64,000 nt of DNA from Cheiracanthium punctorium (GCA_038373885.1 JAWZYV010011619.1:1922001-1986000), one strand, 5' to 3'. Counted from the first letter of the stretch, positions 47,815-60,500 are shown. Numbers and translations: made by a program. The notes: generated by a model from the letters alone, not told the origin.

Positions 47815-48158
47815 GCTTGAGGTGTTCAGAGCCCTCCATTTAGTAAAGTACTGGGCAAAACACAACCGTATTTGGTGAATGTACATAATAGACCATGGGA
47901 TTTCGATATTTAATGAAAAAAAAATAGTACCAAAAGTCTAAACTAGGTAAAATGTTGGCTTCGTTTGCTGATTAAAATGCATTAATTCGCACAATCGCAA
48001 TCTTCCTTGCAATTATGAGTGTAAAATAACCATGAACCAAGAGGTTTACGATGTCCTTTGTTAGTTAATCTCTATTACTAGCAGAACTAGAATGCCTTTA
48101 CTATCCATTGTGAATTTCGACAGTTAAAGAAATTACGAAAACGACCGATGAGCATAAA

Positions 48159-48200
48159 AAACTCCCAAAATATGACAATAAACTCCCAAAATATGACAGA
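48159..48200 (+). repeat. 21-bp direct duplication
   Basis: Two tandem copies of AAACTCCCAAAATATGACA-type unit. Confidence 0.85.
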
Positions 48201-48627
48201 ACGATTTGAAACTGCAAAGGAACTCTTGCACAACAATCATGAAGGAAACGCAAAATGGTCAGTCTGCAAAAAAGTTCTAGAAGTGCAACTTCTTCGTGTA
48301 TTTTAGCCTCAGTACCATGAGATGTAAGATTTTTTTATACACAAAACATTAATAAGAAGCTATTAATGCTGCTCATGCAACCCAAAACCTTATACAAGTT
48401 GAAGAATACTTAAATTAATGTTTGAACTGTATGATAATTTAACTGAATATCCCGAAAATCTTTGAGATTCATAATGAATTAGTATTACATGCACGATGAT
48501 ATGTTTTACGCAAGTGATCAATACCTATTTTTAATGATATTTTACATGACACTGTAAATTTAATTCTTTTATAAGTTGCAGTTTTCTCTACCGCGATATT
48601 TAAAACTTCGATCACTTAGTTAATTGC

Positions 48628-48855
48628 TGGCTCCATCATAGCTGAGTGGATAAAGGCATTTAGCATGGTGGATGGCTGATGTGTGAAGCTCTCGTGTTCT
48701 GTCCTATCGCACAACCATCGATCTATCGGTCTGGAGTTTTGGGCAGTTTACTCCATATTTAACGGGGATACGAGATAGAACATCTTAAAAGTCCTCCGCC
48801 AAAGGCATCCCACCTTAGGCAGACTGGCCACGAGTAACTTTGCCTCGATATACAA
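48628..48855 (+). mobile_element. tRNA-derived SINE (family A), copy 3
   Basis: TAGCTGAGTGGATAAAGGCA (A-box region), ACCATCGATCTATCGGTCTG, GAGTTTTGGGCAGTTTACTC and AAAGTCCTCCGCCAAAGGCA follow the same order as 59112-59352. Target duplication not identified. Confidence 0.7.
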
Positions 48856-48859
48856 TTAT

Positions 48860-51800
48860 GTATATTAAGGAAAGCTACTCGTACAGTAAGCTAATGGTAC
48901 CGTTTATTTATGAACTGCCGAAAAATATTTATTTCTTCAAGGAAATATACCAAGACTCATCCAATAAGACACATATTTCGAATTAGAGGCGTACGTATTA
49001 TATGAGAGGAGTGTGTATAATTACCGGTCATTAATATCCTGGAGCAAACCCAACAATAGAGGCGCTTAAATTCCCCAGTTTGTACTCCTTTATCTCTTTT
49101 CAATATTTTTTAATATTCTGCTTATTGCATCTTGTTTATACAATAAGCCTTTTCAATATTCAGTTATTCACCCTTATCTCTTTTTGTCTCGGAGAGATTT
49201 GTAAAAAGACCGCATTATATTAAGAGAATGACTTATGTAAATGTGTGGAGAATCCCGTTCAGTGTGCAATGGGGTAATATCAAAACCTTCTGTTCAAAAG
49301 CTTTTCCGCAAGTACATTGAATTCCAAAGTAATAATATATCATTAATCTTGCGCATTCTTTGATGACACTCTGCACTTGGCAGCTTTCTACTCTCATTAA
49401 ACATAGAGATGACCAGATTTAATTTACTAATGTGCTCTTATGCAGAGATAAGGGGCAGATATTTTTGAGAAATGTGGCATCATTCTAGAAATGATCTATT
49501 TCATGGCCTAAATATAAAAGTATGTATTATCTAAATGAATGTTTATAACGTGGCAGTGACAGTCAAACATTATTACTGCATAAAATCTGCTTTCCGTGTA
49601 GTGTATTTACAAGAAAATTTGCTACATGTAAATAAGTTTGCACATATGTAGCCAATCGATAGAAAGTAAGAAAAAACAATTTCCTATTTTTTTGTAAATG
49701 TTTATTAAAAAAATCTAACGTATTAATGAGATCTAGCAATCCAAATATCTGTTTGTAAATTTGAATTGTGTTGTATTTTAATTAATGCGAATATCAATTT
49801 CTGACGAAGACTTGGCTGACATATAACTTTTAATTTTATAATTTTTAAATAAATCGATTCATATTGATAATGACACTGTAAATTGTGTCATTATAATCCG
49901 TGTACATATATCTAAATAACTGCTGTGGTACAAGGAAACGATGAATTGAGCAGAGATTCTCATCTCTAAAAATCATTTATTGATCTATTATAAGAATTTA
50001 CGAGCACAGCAAATAAAAAATTTATAAATTCCTAAAATATTTTAGTAGAATTTCAATAAATTTCTTCATTTAATATAAAATTATATTTTCCATCTATTTT
50101 AAATATGGTATTTCTAATAAAGTAGCCCTAGTTAAGTAAGATTAGAGTTGGTTTCAAAAAAAGAAAATTTTTTGAATCGTTTTTTTCAAAAATTACTTTT
50201 TAATAATTAAATATTAACTTATATTTAATTAGAAGATTTGAGTGGAAAATTTAAAAGAGTACAAAAATTGAAAAATATTTCATATATTATAGTTTTTAAT
50301 TATTTCTTAATAGCGAGGGAAATGCTCCTGTAATTTTATCAAGTTTTAAAATAATATATTCAAAAATAAAATCGCATTTGAACTGAAAACACACTCAAAA
50401 TAACAATTGTTTGCTGTAATTTTAATTTGATATCAGATATAAATGTTTAGCAACCCTTTAAAGATTCAAACCTTAGTGCATATTTCATAATCTTTGTATA
50501 ATCCGTGAGTGATTTTTTTTCTGATAACGAATCAAAATATTCAAAACCGGTGCATTAGCCAAATCGGTAGTTCTATAGAGCGTACGACGATACTAGCAAG
50601 AACCAAGAAATCTCATTCGGGTGACGTCAAGATATCTATCGTAACCTCTTTCAGCTGGAGAAATCAACAATCCGAAAATGGTATCGAATTCAAGTTTTAA
50701 TTATTATGAATTGAACGTTTTATCAAATTTTGTTTTTTTATTTTCCTGCGGATTTTAATATTTTGAAGTTCTTTCAGTCATATATTCGCTGAATGTGCAT
50801 AAAAAGATGCGCAGTCAGCTGACACTCGATTTTCGTAGATGCAACGCTACGTTGACATGCTTTATCCTTCCCTAGCACTTAATTTGTTGTTTTTCAGTTA
50901 GCAGATATCAGTGAACAATCCCCAATAATTGAGCCCTGAGGCAATTGCTTACAAACCTAACGTGAATCATTGAGCTTCATTTCTAGTACAGAGTGGAACA
51001 ATGGATATTTGTTAGTATTTAGCGCCAAACAAATGAGTATTTCCCAGTTAAGGTTCCAAACTGTTCTCTCTTAGTACTCTTAGACGCGATAAAAACAATA
51101 TTGGAGAAGGGTCTACCACTTATTCTGATTTCTGGAAGGGTTACTGCACCACTAGAAAGGAAGAAGGGGTCTCTCTCTCTACAGCATTTTCAAAGTAAAC
51201 TAAAAATATTAATTTTTCAATCAAGTCACTGTCGTAAATACAAAGAGAATCGAACTACTTTGGGACAAGGGCAAATGGAGAAATTAGAAACATAGGGCAC
51301 TGCCCGTCAGCACCTCTAACCGTACCTCGCCAAATTTATATGAAGAAAAGGTGTTGAGGGTCCACTTGAGCAAATTCCACAGGATATTTCCATATTTTGG
51401 AACACTCGATTAATCCAATAAGAATATATATTTTTTTTTTAGTGTATGAATACTTTTGTATATTGTATTTCGTATAAGTACATTTTTTATAGATTGATTA
51501 ACGTTTTATTCTTTGTTTTAGGGAACGGCGATATTTCAGAAGTCGTCCTTTAACGTTGCCAAAATAAATAGTTAGTGGGATTTGAGCCACCAACATGCAG
51601 AAAAGTAAAGTAATATACGACAAATAACATAAAAATACTCTTAATTTAGCTTTTGAAGCAGTTCCAAATCTCTTGGCTTATTCACGGAAATATGTTTTAG
51701 TAGCTTCTTCCTCTTAGCCTGTCCCAACTAAACCAAATCCGTGAGATCATGGATTCCGAAGGAGTCACAAACATAAATAGATTAAGTAATTATGACATCA

Positions 51801-54240
51801 CCCAGGAGCCCGAAAGAAATTAAGGTTTTATTAGAAGACATTCCAGCGGAGAACCATTTCAAGCAATTTTAAAATGTATTATGCTTCATGGCCAAAAATG
51901 GAGGTTCCCTGTGTGCCCTCTGATGTCTAGTAATGGTGGCTTGTCACTCGCCTACCCTTAAAAGTGAGTGCATTTCTGAGGGGATTTCCTAGAATACCAA
52001 GAGTGAGACAAACACAGAAGTGTGAGGTGTATGGATAAAATTAAGGTATAAACAATGATCTAAGCAGCACTTTTTTGAAAACTCAAGATCTTGGTATTTT
52101 CCCGTATACTTACAACTCTACTGCCTATGCCTGTGTACATATTCGCAATAAACATTTAGACATTCAAGAGGTTGATGAAAACTTAACACAGACACTCATA
52201 TGTGTGAGTATGGACTATATTTAATATATTTTGGTATATCTACGGTTTATTTTTTTCGGCATTTATTTGGATAAAACCAGATGCAATATCTCCGCTTTTC
52301 TAAAACAATGTTTATTTATGGCAATCAGAAACAAAGAACCCAGAAGTATAAACGGAAAAGCCGTTTTTATTGTCTGTGTAAATCAAAATTCTATTTCACC
52401 TCTCGGAAGAAATCGAAATTCAGGTTTTTGTAATCTAAGTTTTCTTTCTTTGAATTGAAAATAAAACTATCTGTGCATTCAGGAAACGGAGAATTGATAA
52501 TTTATGTTGTCAGATTTTCAGATTCTCGGGTTTAATTAAAATGAATAAATCATTCCTTTGTGTGTGAGATAGAAAAACCATATAAATTGATTCACATAAT
52601 ATCTTTTTAATACCCGGTGTAGGAAAGAAGTTTTGGATGTATTGCAATATACTTAATAAAATATCCAATATGACAAAGCTGTTTCTCTAGGTTCTGCTTT
52701 GTTTTTCGATTCGAGAAGAAAATTCTCTCTCAAAAAGGATAGACATTCTCAGCAGTCATGATTTCCTGAAATGTTTATGGACAGATATATTATGAAATTT
52801 TAACCGTATTCTTAATTTCAAAATTTTAGTTAAATGATTATTGTTACTCCATTGATTTTATCATGATATCCAAGTATACAGTATCCATAAATATTTCATT
52901 GACTAACAAAATTAAATTATAACGTGTTTTTAACAAAACGTTTTAAACAGAATACGTTTCATATTAATAGAATCTTTAGTTCAAAAAATTTCACTTATCC
53001 TCTTGTTTTGGGAATGATGACAAGTAATCTTGCTTTTTTAAAGGTAAACTGACGTCATGCAAGTCAATAAACGATGTGTGTTTTCTGGTTACGCAAAGTG
53101 TACGCGAAATTAAGAATTTTCTGAATCTATAGGTTATTTCTAATCTTGTTTTTCGGAGAAGTTCCCGTTTTCACCATTAGCTGGTAATTTTCCCTTAAAT
53201 AGAAGGGGGAAAAGTTATTTTCAGAAATTTGGGTTGAAAATAGTGACCTCTCGTGTTTTTTTTTTTTTCGCATTTAGTAAGTTGTTTTCAGAAATGGATT
53301 TTCGTTAGACATTTTCTTCTGGCTAGAAACATTGACACCAGCGACGCACTTGCGAGTGATTACGCATTAAACTATGATTAATTGCTATAACTGAGAATTA
53401 ACTTTTGTTACAATATAGGGTATTTCAAATCACAATCATAAATATGGGACTAGGAAGAAAGCAATTTTTTTATTTAAAATAGGGAAAAAATTAGACAGAA
53501 AATGGTCAGATTTTCAGAATTCTCAAAAAGCCAATATCGCCACCCCCGAACATTATTTTACAAAAATTCTCTAAAAATGAATAAATAAATATGTAAAATA
53601 ACATTTAGAGTAGCTTAAGTGTAAATGTTAAATAAATATTTGTGAAAACTGAAATTACTTACTTGGCTATCCAAAAATTGCTTTATACTGTAGCAATAAC
53701 CATTCTTCACTTCACTCTTTTACCAACTTTAGATTGTAAACTTCATGAAAAGTATTTATTCAACCCAATTCCCATTCACAAACTAAAATCACCTGCATTT
53801 CTACCTTTAGTCATGTTTAAGCACGCCAAACAGCGACTAATGGATAAAAGCAACTGCCTCTACCACCGTAGGCAGATTTCAAAATGATACATATTAAAAA
53901 TATTAGCTTCTCCTAGATATTACATAAAAAATTGTTAAGTTAAAAAAGACAGGATTTAAACAATGTCTCGCTTTTTATCTTGCGGCAGAGCAATTTTGGT
54001 AAGACAGAAAGGTACGTTCTTGAGTTTCCGAAAGTAAAGAAAAAAAATAAAGATGACAAACGTAAAGGAAATTTTCTAGCATCTTTGCTGCAATCTTTCT
54101 CAGCTAAGATACAGAATTTTAAACGGTTTGAACAACGAAACCTCCACGACAGAAATTTATAAATCTCTGCCAGCGGGGTCATGTTTCTAATTAAAAAGAA
54201 AAAAGAAATGAACTAAGAAAAAAAGAAATGTTTATACCAT
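48860..54240. other. Long AT-rich stretch without identifiable genes
   Basis: About 5.4 kb with only short frames. Near 50548-50610 the sequence TAGCCAAATCGGTAG resembles a Pol III A box but lacks a matching B box. A GC-richer patch at 51700-52000 has no long frame. I see no gene. Confidence 0.45.
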
Positions 54241-54254
54241 AAACTGTCTGGCAT

Positions 54255-54482
54255 AACATAACAAACGTGAGAGCATACACTGCGATTCCAAGCCACGAAT
54301 TCGCGACAATGGTCAAGCTGACGCTGAGCCCATAGTGCTTAGTTCCTCAAGCAAACCTGGTTAACAATTGGTACTCATCCACTCAAGTTATGAAAGGCTA
54401 CGAAAACCTTGATCACCTCGAGAAACGCCCGGTCCTATAGCACAAAAGCACGCTGAGTTAATGATTACACCGTGGGGGGGTC
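54255..54482 (-). mobile_element. SINE (family B), copy 2
   Basis: On the minus strand: GTGTAATCATTAACTCAGCG (A-box region), TTTCTCGAGGTGATCAAGGT, CCAGGTTTGCTTGAGG and CAGCGTCAGCTTGACC. The order matches the plus-strand copy at 58798-59079 (AATGTAATGGTTAGCGC, CCAAGCTTGCTTGAGGTC), with heavy divergence. Confidence 0.5.
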
Positions 54483-54849
54483 CTTTTACAGCACGTACTT
54501 CATTTCAGAATTTAATAGAAATATCCAAAACTGGCATTCAATGTCCTTGTTTTTTTTCTTTAACATAATGCTTAAATTTCGTGCCAACAAGCTCGAATTA
54601 TTATTAAAATGACATAACTCAAATTTACATGCTAAGAGCTGAAGTATCCATCTTTGCATGGAAAATTTTAAAACGTACAGAAATGAAAAAAAAAAATGCT
54701 ATAAGTAATAATTGAGTCTTCGTTTTTCTGAAAATTTCAAATGAATTGAACGATATCACTTGGATTGAAATTTTTAGAGGAGTTTCCATTTTGACGAACC
54801 CACCAGTGGAGACACTATTTTTACATTTAATTGTTTTGCTAACAGGAAA

Positions 54850-55660
54850 TTGATAGAGTTGGGTGGGTTAAAATGAACAGTCTACAGAAAATAAATTTCA
54901 ACCGTCAAATGCATAGGTTTGATGGAATGCTAATTTCTTTTCACTTCATTTACATCGTAAGTAATATTTTTTAACTAATTTGTTACTATTTTCGTATGCA
55001 GTGGCAATACTCACAGTTTGATGATTGGCTCTCTCTCTATTAAACATTAAAATTTATTTTGTGATTCAAAGTTCTACAAATTTTAATGACACAAACACTA
55101 TTATCATTATGAAAGAACACGTTTCTGCATCAAGTTAAGTTGTATTCATATTATTTTTTATTTTGGACAACTTCAAATAAAATTGGGTAAAATGATCACA
55201 ATGCTAGGCTTGTATTTTAAGAGCAGATGTATCACTTTAGATTTTTTTTCATCAGCAATACATTTTATAAGATTTTAAAGAGTAATAGCGTGAATAAATA
55301 AAGAAAAAATTATTCTATTTTAATTTATACCTGAAAATGAGAGGAAAAAACAAGATTGGAGTCGTACATTTATAAATCGGTGTTAGGAGATGATATTTTT
55401 GCTGCACGATTTAAAGAAAAGCATTATATAAAGAAAATATTTTATTTTTCAAATTTTGTGTAGAAAAAGTCCACATCAATTTAAAAAAAACGGCTGAAAG
55501 AAGAGTTCGAAATAATCTGACTGTAAAACCTTTTTCCGACAAAATATCTGTTGACTCTAAAGTAATCTGGTAAAAATTCTATTAAAATTAGTTCGACAGA
55601 ACTTTTTGTGCAAAAAAGCATCTGTTTTATATTAAATAAATACCCTGACAAATCTTAATT
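54850..55660. other. Unit A-specific AT-rich segment
   Basis: Absent from unit B, so either inserted in A or deleted from B. No gene or transposon terminus recognised apart from the TTAA-flanked MITE that follows. Confidence 0.5.
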
Positions 55661-55662
55661 AA

Positions 55663-56341
55663 CCGGCAGGACGCACGTGACTCCAAGTAGCAAGAACGCG
55701 CGCCGGACCTGTCAGGCCCGGTGTAATTTTTACAGTATTTTTGACTATTTGACTTTTCAATTAATTAAATAGTTAGTACATTTGCACTAAAGCATCAAAC
55801 AAAAAATTACTAGACTTACAACTGGTATTTTAAAAGTAATTATTATTGCTTTGTTGATAACAGAAAACTGAACAGAACAAGAACAGAACAACAGAACATT
55901 ATGTTTATTGTACATTCTGTTATTGAACATTCTGTTTATTGAACAGAAAAAATAATAAATATGACTTTCGGACTGGTCTATCAAAAGGAAAATACATATT
56001 TATTATAAAAAAAATGCAACATTATTATAAAAAAATGACATTAATATGTATTTGATTATACATTAAAATAAAATTTACATTTCATTCATGTTTTTAGCAT
56101 ATGATACTGCAATTGGGATAAATGCTAACTTGAGTTCGTGTGCCGTTCATCAAAGCCCCGAAATCTTGTTTTATACAAAGAAGGATAAACTCAAATTCTG
56201 GAATTGGATCTAGTAGTCAAGTAGGTGACCTCGAATGCAGCTACACGAAATCTAAAAAAAAAAATTCACCGGACGGTTTATTTTTTACAGTATTTTTTTT
56301 AATCGACCAGGCCTGAGAGGCCCGGAGCCCGTCCTGCAGGG
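55663..56341. mobile_element. piggyBac-type MITE, 679 bp, TTAA target
   Basis: Ends CCGGCAGGACGCACG and (mirrored) CCCTGCAGGACGGGC; TTAA on both sides (55659-55662, 56342-56345). Subterminal mirrored GGCC(C/T)G(T/G) blocks. The interior contains tandem GAACAGAA/ATTCTGTTTATTGAACA words and no transposase. Confidence 0.85.
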
Positions 56342-57363
56342 TTAAGAAATAAATTATTTCAATGAAGTCCAAACTGAAGAAATAAGTCAAATACAGGATG
56401 AGACAAAATTTGATAGTGTAGGGCATTATACTTTTAATTTTTGATAACCAAAGTAAATATCCATTTAAAATTGTTTTATAATGTGCATGATATCTAATTC
56501 TCGGTTGATCCGATTAATAAAATATAATTTTTATGAATTGTTTCATTTTTCATCGATAATCATTTTACCAATCACTATGCCGCAAAATGCTCAGAATTAC
56601 AAGCCAAAAATGTAATGATTCATCAGTTTTAATTTTTTTTAAAGAAGCAAACAAAAATGTCTAGCAAATATCAGATAATCCAACATGAAAAATTTATCAA
56701 AAAAGTTTAAATGTGATGTATCATATCTTTATGTGCAGCTTAGAAATTTTGAAAACAGCTACATTCATGATTGTTTTACCCTCCTGATTCTAGTTAACAA
56801 AATTTGAAGTTTAAAGTTTGCTCCGTGCATTCATTTGCAAACCGATTCGTCGAACAGTTAAGTTTCGTTTATTTATAAAGAAAAAAGAAAGAAAGAAGAC
56901 GAAAATCTCAAGAAACAGTAAAGGCTGGATTTTTTTTATATAAAACATTATGTAGAGTTGATTACAAACAAGCAAATTTATAAATTAATAGATTTTAAGC
57001 ATTGTATAATGAATGTTTCTATGCAAGGGCAAGAACTCCAGACCACTAATTTACATTTACCGATTACCATTCTTTTCTGTTTTTTTTTCGATTAAATTTT
57101 AAAAAAAATTAAAAATATCTATTTCCTGCACGAAAAGAGAAAATCCAAATACATGTACATATATATTTTCAAAACCACATTTTTTATTTACTCCAAATCG
57201 CATGGTTCAACAAAATTAATACCCACTACAAAATGGGGAAAGAAACACTCATATCACAAAAGCATACACGTAACTCTAAAACAAGACTTAAGAAAATTTA
57301 AATTCTTGCTGCCAGCTTCCTTTTAAACAGCGAAGTATTCGAAAACTCACATCCCATCCCACC

Positions 57364-57837
57364 TTTTCTTGCAACGAAGGCATATTAAGACTGCGAAGTT
57401 ATTAACTGTAAACAATGCTTTGATTCGGCGCAGAAAGGCATTGTCCTTGATGAAAATGAAATGTTTATTCAGTAGACGGTGTTTGGCTTCCCTTATCTTT
57501 TATGTTAGATCGTGATTATCAATCCTTGTAAGAGCCCCGAAAATCATTCATATCATTTGTTAAAGAATGAAGCCTTACACGTGTAAGACGCGGTGTTGTT
57601 TCATTAATTCCGGAAACCTTGCCCAGGCTGCGTTCGCCTGTAAACATTCAGCCTCGAAGAAAATGAGAAGTCTATGTTTAGTAAAAGCGTTTCGTAAGGT
57701 TTGCTGGAGACTGTGTGCTGGTACATTTAATTTTCTCCCAGCAGCGAAACGTAAATTAAATTTGGATTGCATAACCGTATTAATTGCAGAAGTTAATCAA
57801 AACAGTTTATAGAAATGAATGTAGTGTGGTCAAACAT
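57364..57837 (+). promoter_or_regulatory. Conserved non-coding core, copy A (candidate enhancer)
   Basis: About 470 bp nearly identical (about 97% in the first half, about 92% in the second) to 60032-60500, while flanks of the same duplication are about 70%. It is GC-richer than its flanks. Visible words: GTAAACAA (forkhead-like, about 57408), CCTTATCTTTT (GATA, about 57490), GTGATTATCAATCC (GATA plus Hox/Pbx-like, about 57512), the perfect palindrome CTTACACGTGTAAG (57574-57587, E-box CACGTG) and CATTAATTCC (homeodomain-like). An 81-codon frame (57567-57812) is interrupted by a stop in copy B, and differences fall at all codon positions, so I reject coding. Regulatory function is inference from conservation; gene conversion is an alternative. 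Confidence 0.55.
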
Positions 57838-58797
57838 AAATGATAGTTTTACTTGATTTACAATTTCTCAATAAATATTTAAAATACTTATTTCTTTTAT
57901 TTTTGATAGTATATAAAAATTATAAATAATTCCGGGAAATGAATTATAAAATTAAAATTAAAGTTATATGGTTCTTTAAAATTTGCCTACAGATTTGTTG
58001 ACTTCTTATTTTTATATCAATACTTTTAAATAATTGTCACTTCAAAAATCATGATAAAGCAATCTAGTAATGAATAGCTTAGAAATAAAGTTCCAAATAA
58101 AAAACTTAATATTGCACTGTTAATATCACTAGTATAATTATTTCTATTGTTTACTTATGTTTTATACAGGTGCCCAAAAAGATGTTAAGACGCTTTAATT
58201 TTTATCCATTAGACAAAAGTTAAAATGTAACTTGAAAAACTGTTCAAAGTAAGATTGTGAAAAGTACTGCACAATAAGAAAAAAATCCGGTCGTTAATTT
58301 TCACAAGTGACACATTTTAAATTTGTGTACCCCTTCTATGTAAGAAAAATTCCCTATTTGTAAAATGTTCTCCATACACTAATGAGGTGATGTGCAATTT
58401 TTTAATATATCCTAAAATATGTGAGACATACGAGCTAAATATCCACTAACTTAAATCACATTTTAATGAATTTCGAAGGGGGGAAAACGTCGTATGATGG
58501 TTTAGGGGTCGTACAGAAATTAAGAAAGAAATTTTTTTGCAAGTGTTAAACATTTAGATTCAAATTCATACTTAATTGTCCATCTTTGCACGGGGTATTT
58601 TACAACGTAAACAAATGAAAAAACTGTTTTATGTGATACTTAATTCTTAGTTTTTCTTTATACCACTGAAAATTTCAATAAGTTATTTTAAAGATATCAG
58701 TTGTATTGAAATTTTAAGAGGAGTCATCATATTTAAAAACCTTCTAGTGGAGATATTTTTTTTTTGCATTAATTGTTTTGCTAAATAACTGGAAGAA

Positions 58798-59079
58798 GCC
58801 CCGTAATGTAATGGTTAGCGCACTGCGCTGCCGTTCCACAGGTCCAAGGTTTGAATCCCGAGCTGGACAAGGTCGAGTCAGATTTTCATCCTTTGAGTGC
58901 CTCGATAAAATGAGGACCAAGCTTGCTTGAGGTCAAACGCTGGGGGGCTTCGCGTCTAGCTGATCACCTGCCCGAGGCATATGCATCCACACCCCAGAGC
59001 CATGGTCGCGAAGGCGCGGTTGGGCAGTTCCGTCCTTAGCCCCGCAGAGGGGCTGTTGCGCCAATGTTTGACTTTGTAA
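58798..59079 (+). mobile_element. tRNA-derived SINE (family B), copy 1
   Basis: Begins GCCCCGTAATGTAATGGTTA with A-box-like TAATGGTTAGCGCAC and B-box-like GGTTTGAATCCC at tRNA spacing. The T-stem and acceptor stem do not pair, so it is a SINE head, not a tRNA gene. The GC-rich body carries GAGGTCAAACGCTGGGGGG and CCCGCAGAGGGGC. Flanks ATAACTGGAAG and ATAACAGGAAAG form a diverged target duplication. Confidence 0.75.
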
Positions 59080-59111
59080 TAACAGGAAAGGATTATATTA
59101 TAGTTCACAAG

Positions 59112-59352
59112 GCCTCACCATGGCACGGTGATTATGCCACTGAAAATGGTAGACGGCCGAAAGTGTGAAGGTCCCGAGTTCGGGTCCAATCACGCGGCTG
59201 TCGATCTAACGGTCTTGAGTTTTGGTAGGTTTTCTCCAGATGTAACGTGAATACGCGTTAGAATCCCTTAGAAAGTCCTCCTAACAAGGCATCCCCCATC
59301 CTTGGCAGTTCGCCTTAGTGTAGCGTTGCCATAATCACACACGACACAACCA
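59112..59352 (+). mobile_element. tRNA-derived SINE (family A), copy 4
   Basis: Contains GAGTTCGGGTCC (B box), GGCTGTCGATCTAACGGTC, TTGGTAGGTTTTCTCCAG, GTGAATACGCGTTAGAATCC and AAGTCCTCC. A perfect 13-bp target duplication TATAGTTCACAAG lies at 59099-59111 and 59353-59365. It is the best preserved copy of the family in this window. Confidence 0.9.
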
Positions 59353-60031
59353 TATAGTTCACAAGATTTCAATTCTGAGATTTTCTTCTGTGTATTCATA
59401 AATAATTTGCAAACCGATTCGTCAAACGATTAAGCGACTTTTATTTTAGAAGGAAAAGCAAAATACAATAAACCCCGTAGAATTTCAAGAAACAGTGAAG
59501 GTTGTATTTTTTTATTTTAAATATTGAAAGTGTATGCTATTAATTCTAAGTGTTAAACTTCAAGGAATATGGTTAGAACGTTGATTAAAAACAAATAAAT
59601 TTAAAAATTAATAGATTTTCACCATTGCATAATCAATTTTTTTATGCAAGAGTAAAAACTCCAACCGAATAATTTACATTAACCGTTTATTTTTCTTCTT
59701 TTCATTTTTTTTCTCGATTAATCTTAAAAAAGCAACTTTTAAAAAATATGTTTCCTGCCCGAAAACTGAGAATCCAAATGCATATTTTCCAAAATCGCTT
59801 TTTTTAAAAATTCTATCGAAAATCACGTGGTTCCTCAAAATTAATCTTTCCAAGAAAATGTAGAAGAAAAAAAAATCTCATATCATAAAAAAATGTATAT
59901 AAATGCAGCTAACTCTAAAACAAGACTTAAGAAATTTCAAATTCTTGCTCCCATTTCAACATGCATTTCGCCTCTCTTCCTTCTAAACAGCGAGGCGTTC
60001 GAAAACCTTGCTGCATCCCAACCTCCCCCCC

Positions 60032-60500
60032 CCTTTTCTTGCAACAAAGGCATATTAAGACTGCGAAGTTATTAACTGTAAACAATGCTTTGATTCGGCG
60101 CAGAAAATGCATTGTCATTGATGAAAATGAAATGTTTATTCAGTAGACGGTGTTTGGCTTCCCTTATCTTTTATGTTAGACCGTGATTATCAATCCTTGT
60201 AAGAGCACCGAAAATCATTCATATCATTTGTTAAAGAATGAAGCCTTACACGTGTAAGACGCGGTGTTGTTTCATTAATTCCAGAAACCTTGCCCAGGCT
60301 GCTTTCGCCTGTAAACATTCAGCCTCGAAGAAAATGAGAAATCTATGTTTCGTAAGAGCGTTTCGTAAGGTTTGCTAGAGACTGTGTGCTGGTACATTTA
60401 GTTTTCGCCCAGCGGCGAAATGTAAATTAACTTGGAATTGCATTAATTGCAGAAGTTAATGAAAACAGTTTATAGAGCGGGATATTGTGTGGTCAAAGAT
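60032..60500 (+). promoter_or_regulatory. Conserved non-coding core, copy B (candidate enhancer)
   Basis: Partner of 57364-57837, same orientation, about 2.7 kb downstream. All the words noted in copy A are intact: GTAAACAA, CCTTATCTTTT, GTGATTATCAATCC, CTTACACGTGTAAG (60245-60258) and CATTAATTCC. The frame corresponding to the 81 codons in A has an in-frame TAG at about 60377. Differences cluster in the last third. Confidence 0.55.

Larger units (their letters stand above)
54620..58576 (+). repeat. Tandem duplication, unit A
   Basis: Collinear with 58577-61250. Shared landmarks in order: TCCATCTTTGCA(T/C)GG (54650/58580), ATTGTTTTGCTAA (54830/58770), TTTGCAAACCGATTCGTC (56833/59407), TCAAGAAACAGT (56909/59488), AATTAATAGATTTT (56983/59606), the highly conserved core, and ATTTCTATTGTTTACTTAT (58139/60815). 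Outside the core the match is about 70% by eye. Unit A has about 1.9 kb (54850-56760) absent from B, including a TTAA-flanked MITE. No gene is seen. Confidence 0.8.

Noticed and set aside
50548..50650. SINE head (TAGCCAAATCGGTAG)
   Set aside because: Only an A-box-like word; no convincing B box, tail or target duplication.
57567..57812. 81-codon open frame in conserved core A
   Set aside because: The matching frame in copy B has an in-frame TAG, and the differences between copies are spread over all codon positions with amino-acid changes, so it is not protein-conserved.
58798..58875. Possible tRNA gene
   Set aside because: A and B boxes are present but the T-stem and acceptor stem do not pair, and a SINE body follows.
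59893..60146. Overlapping 60-63 codon frames on both strands near conserved core B
   Set aside because: Not maintained in copy A; composition follows the non-coding core.
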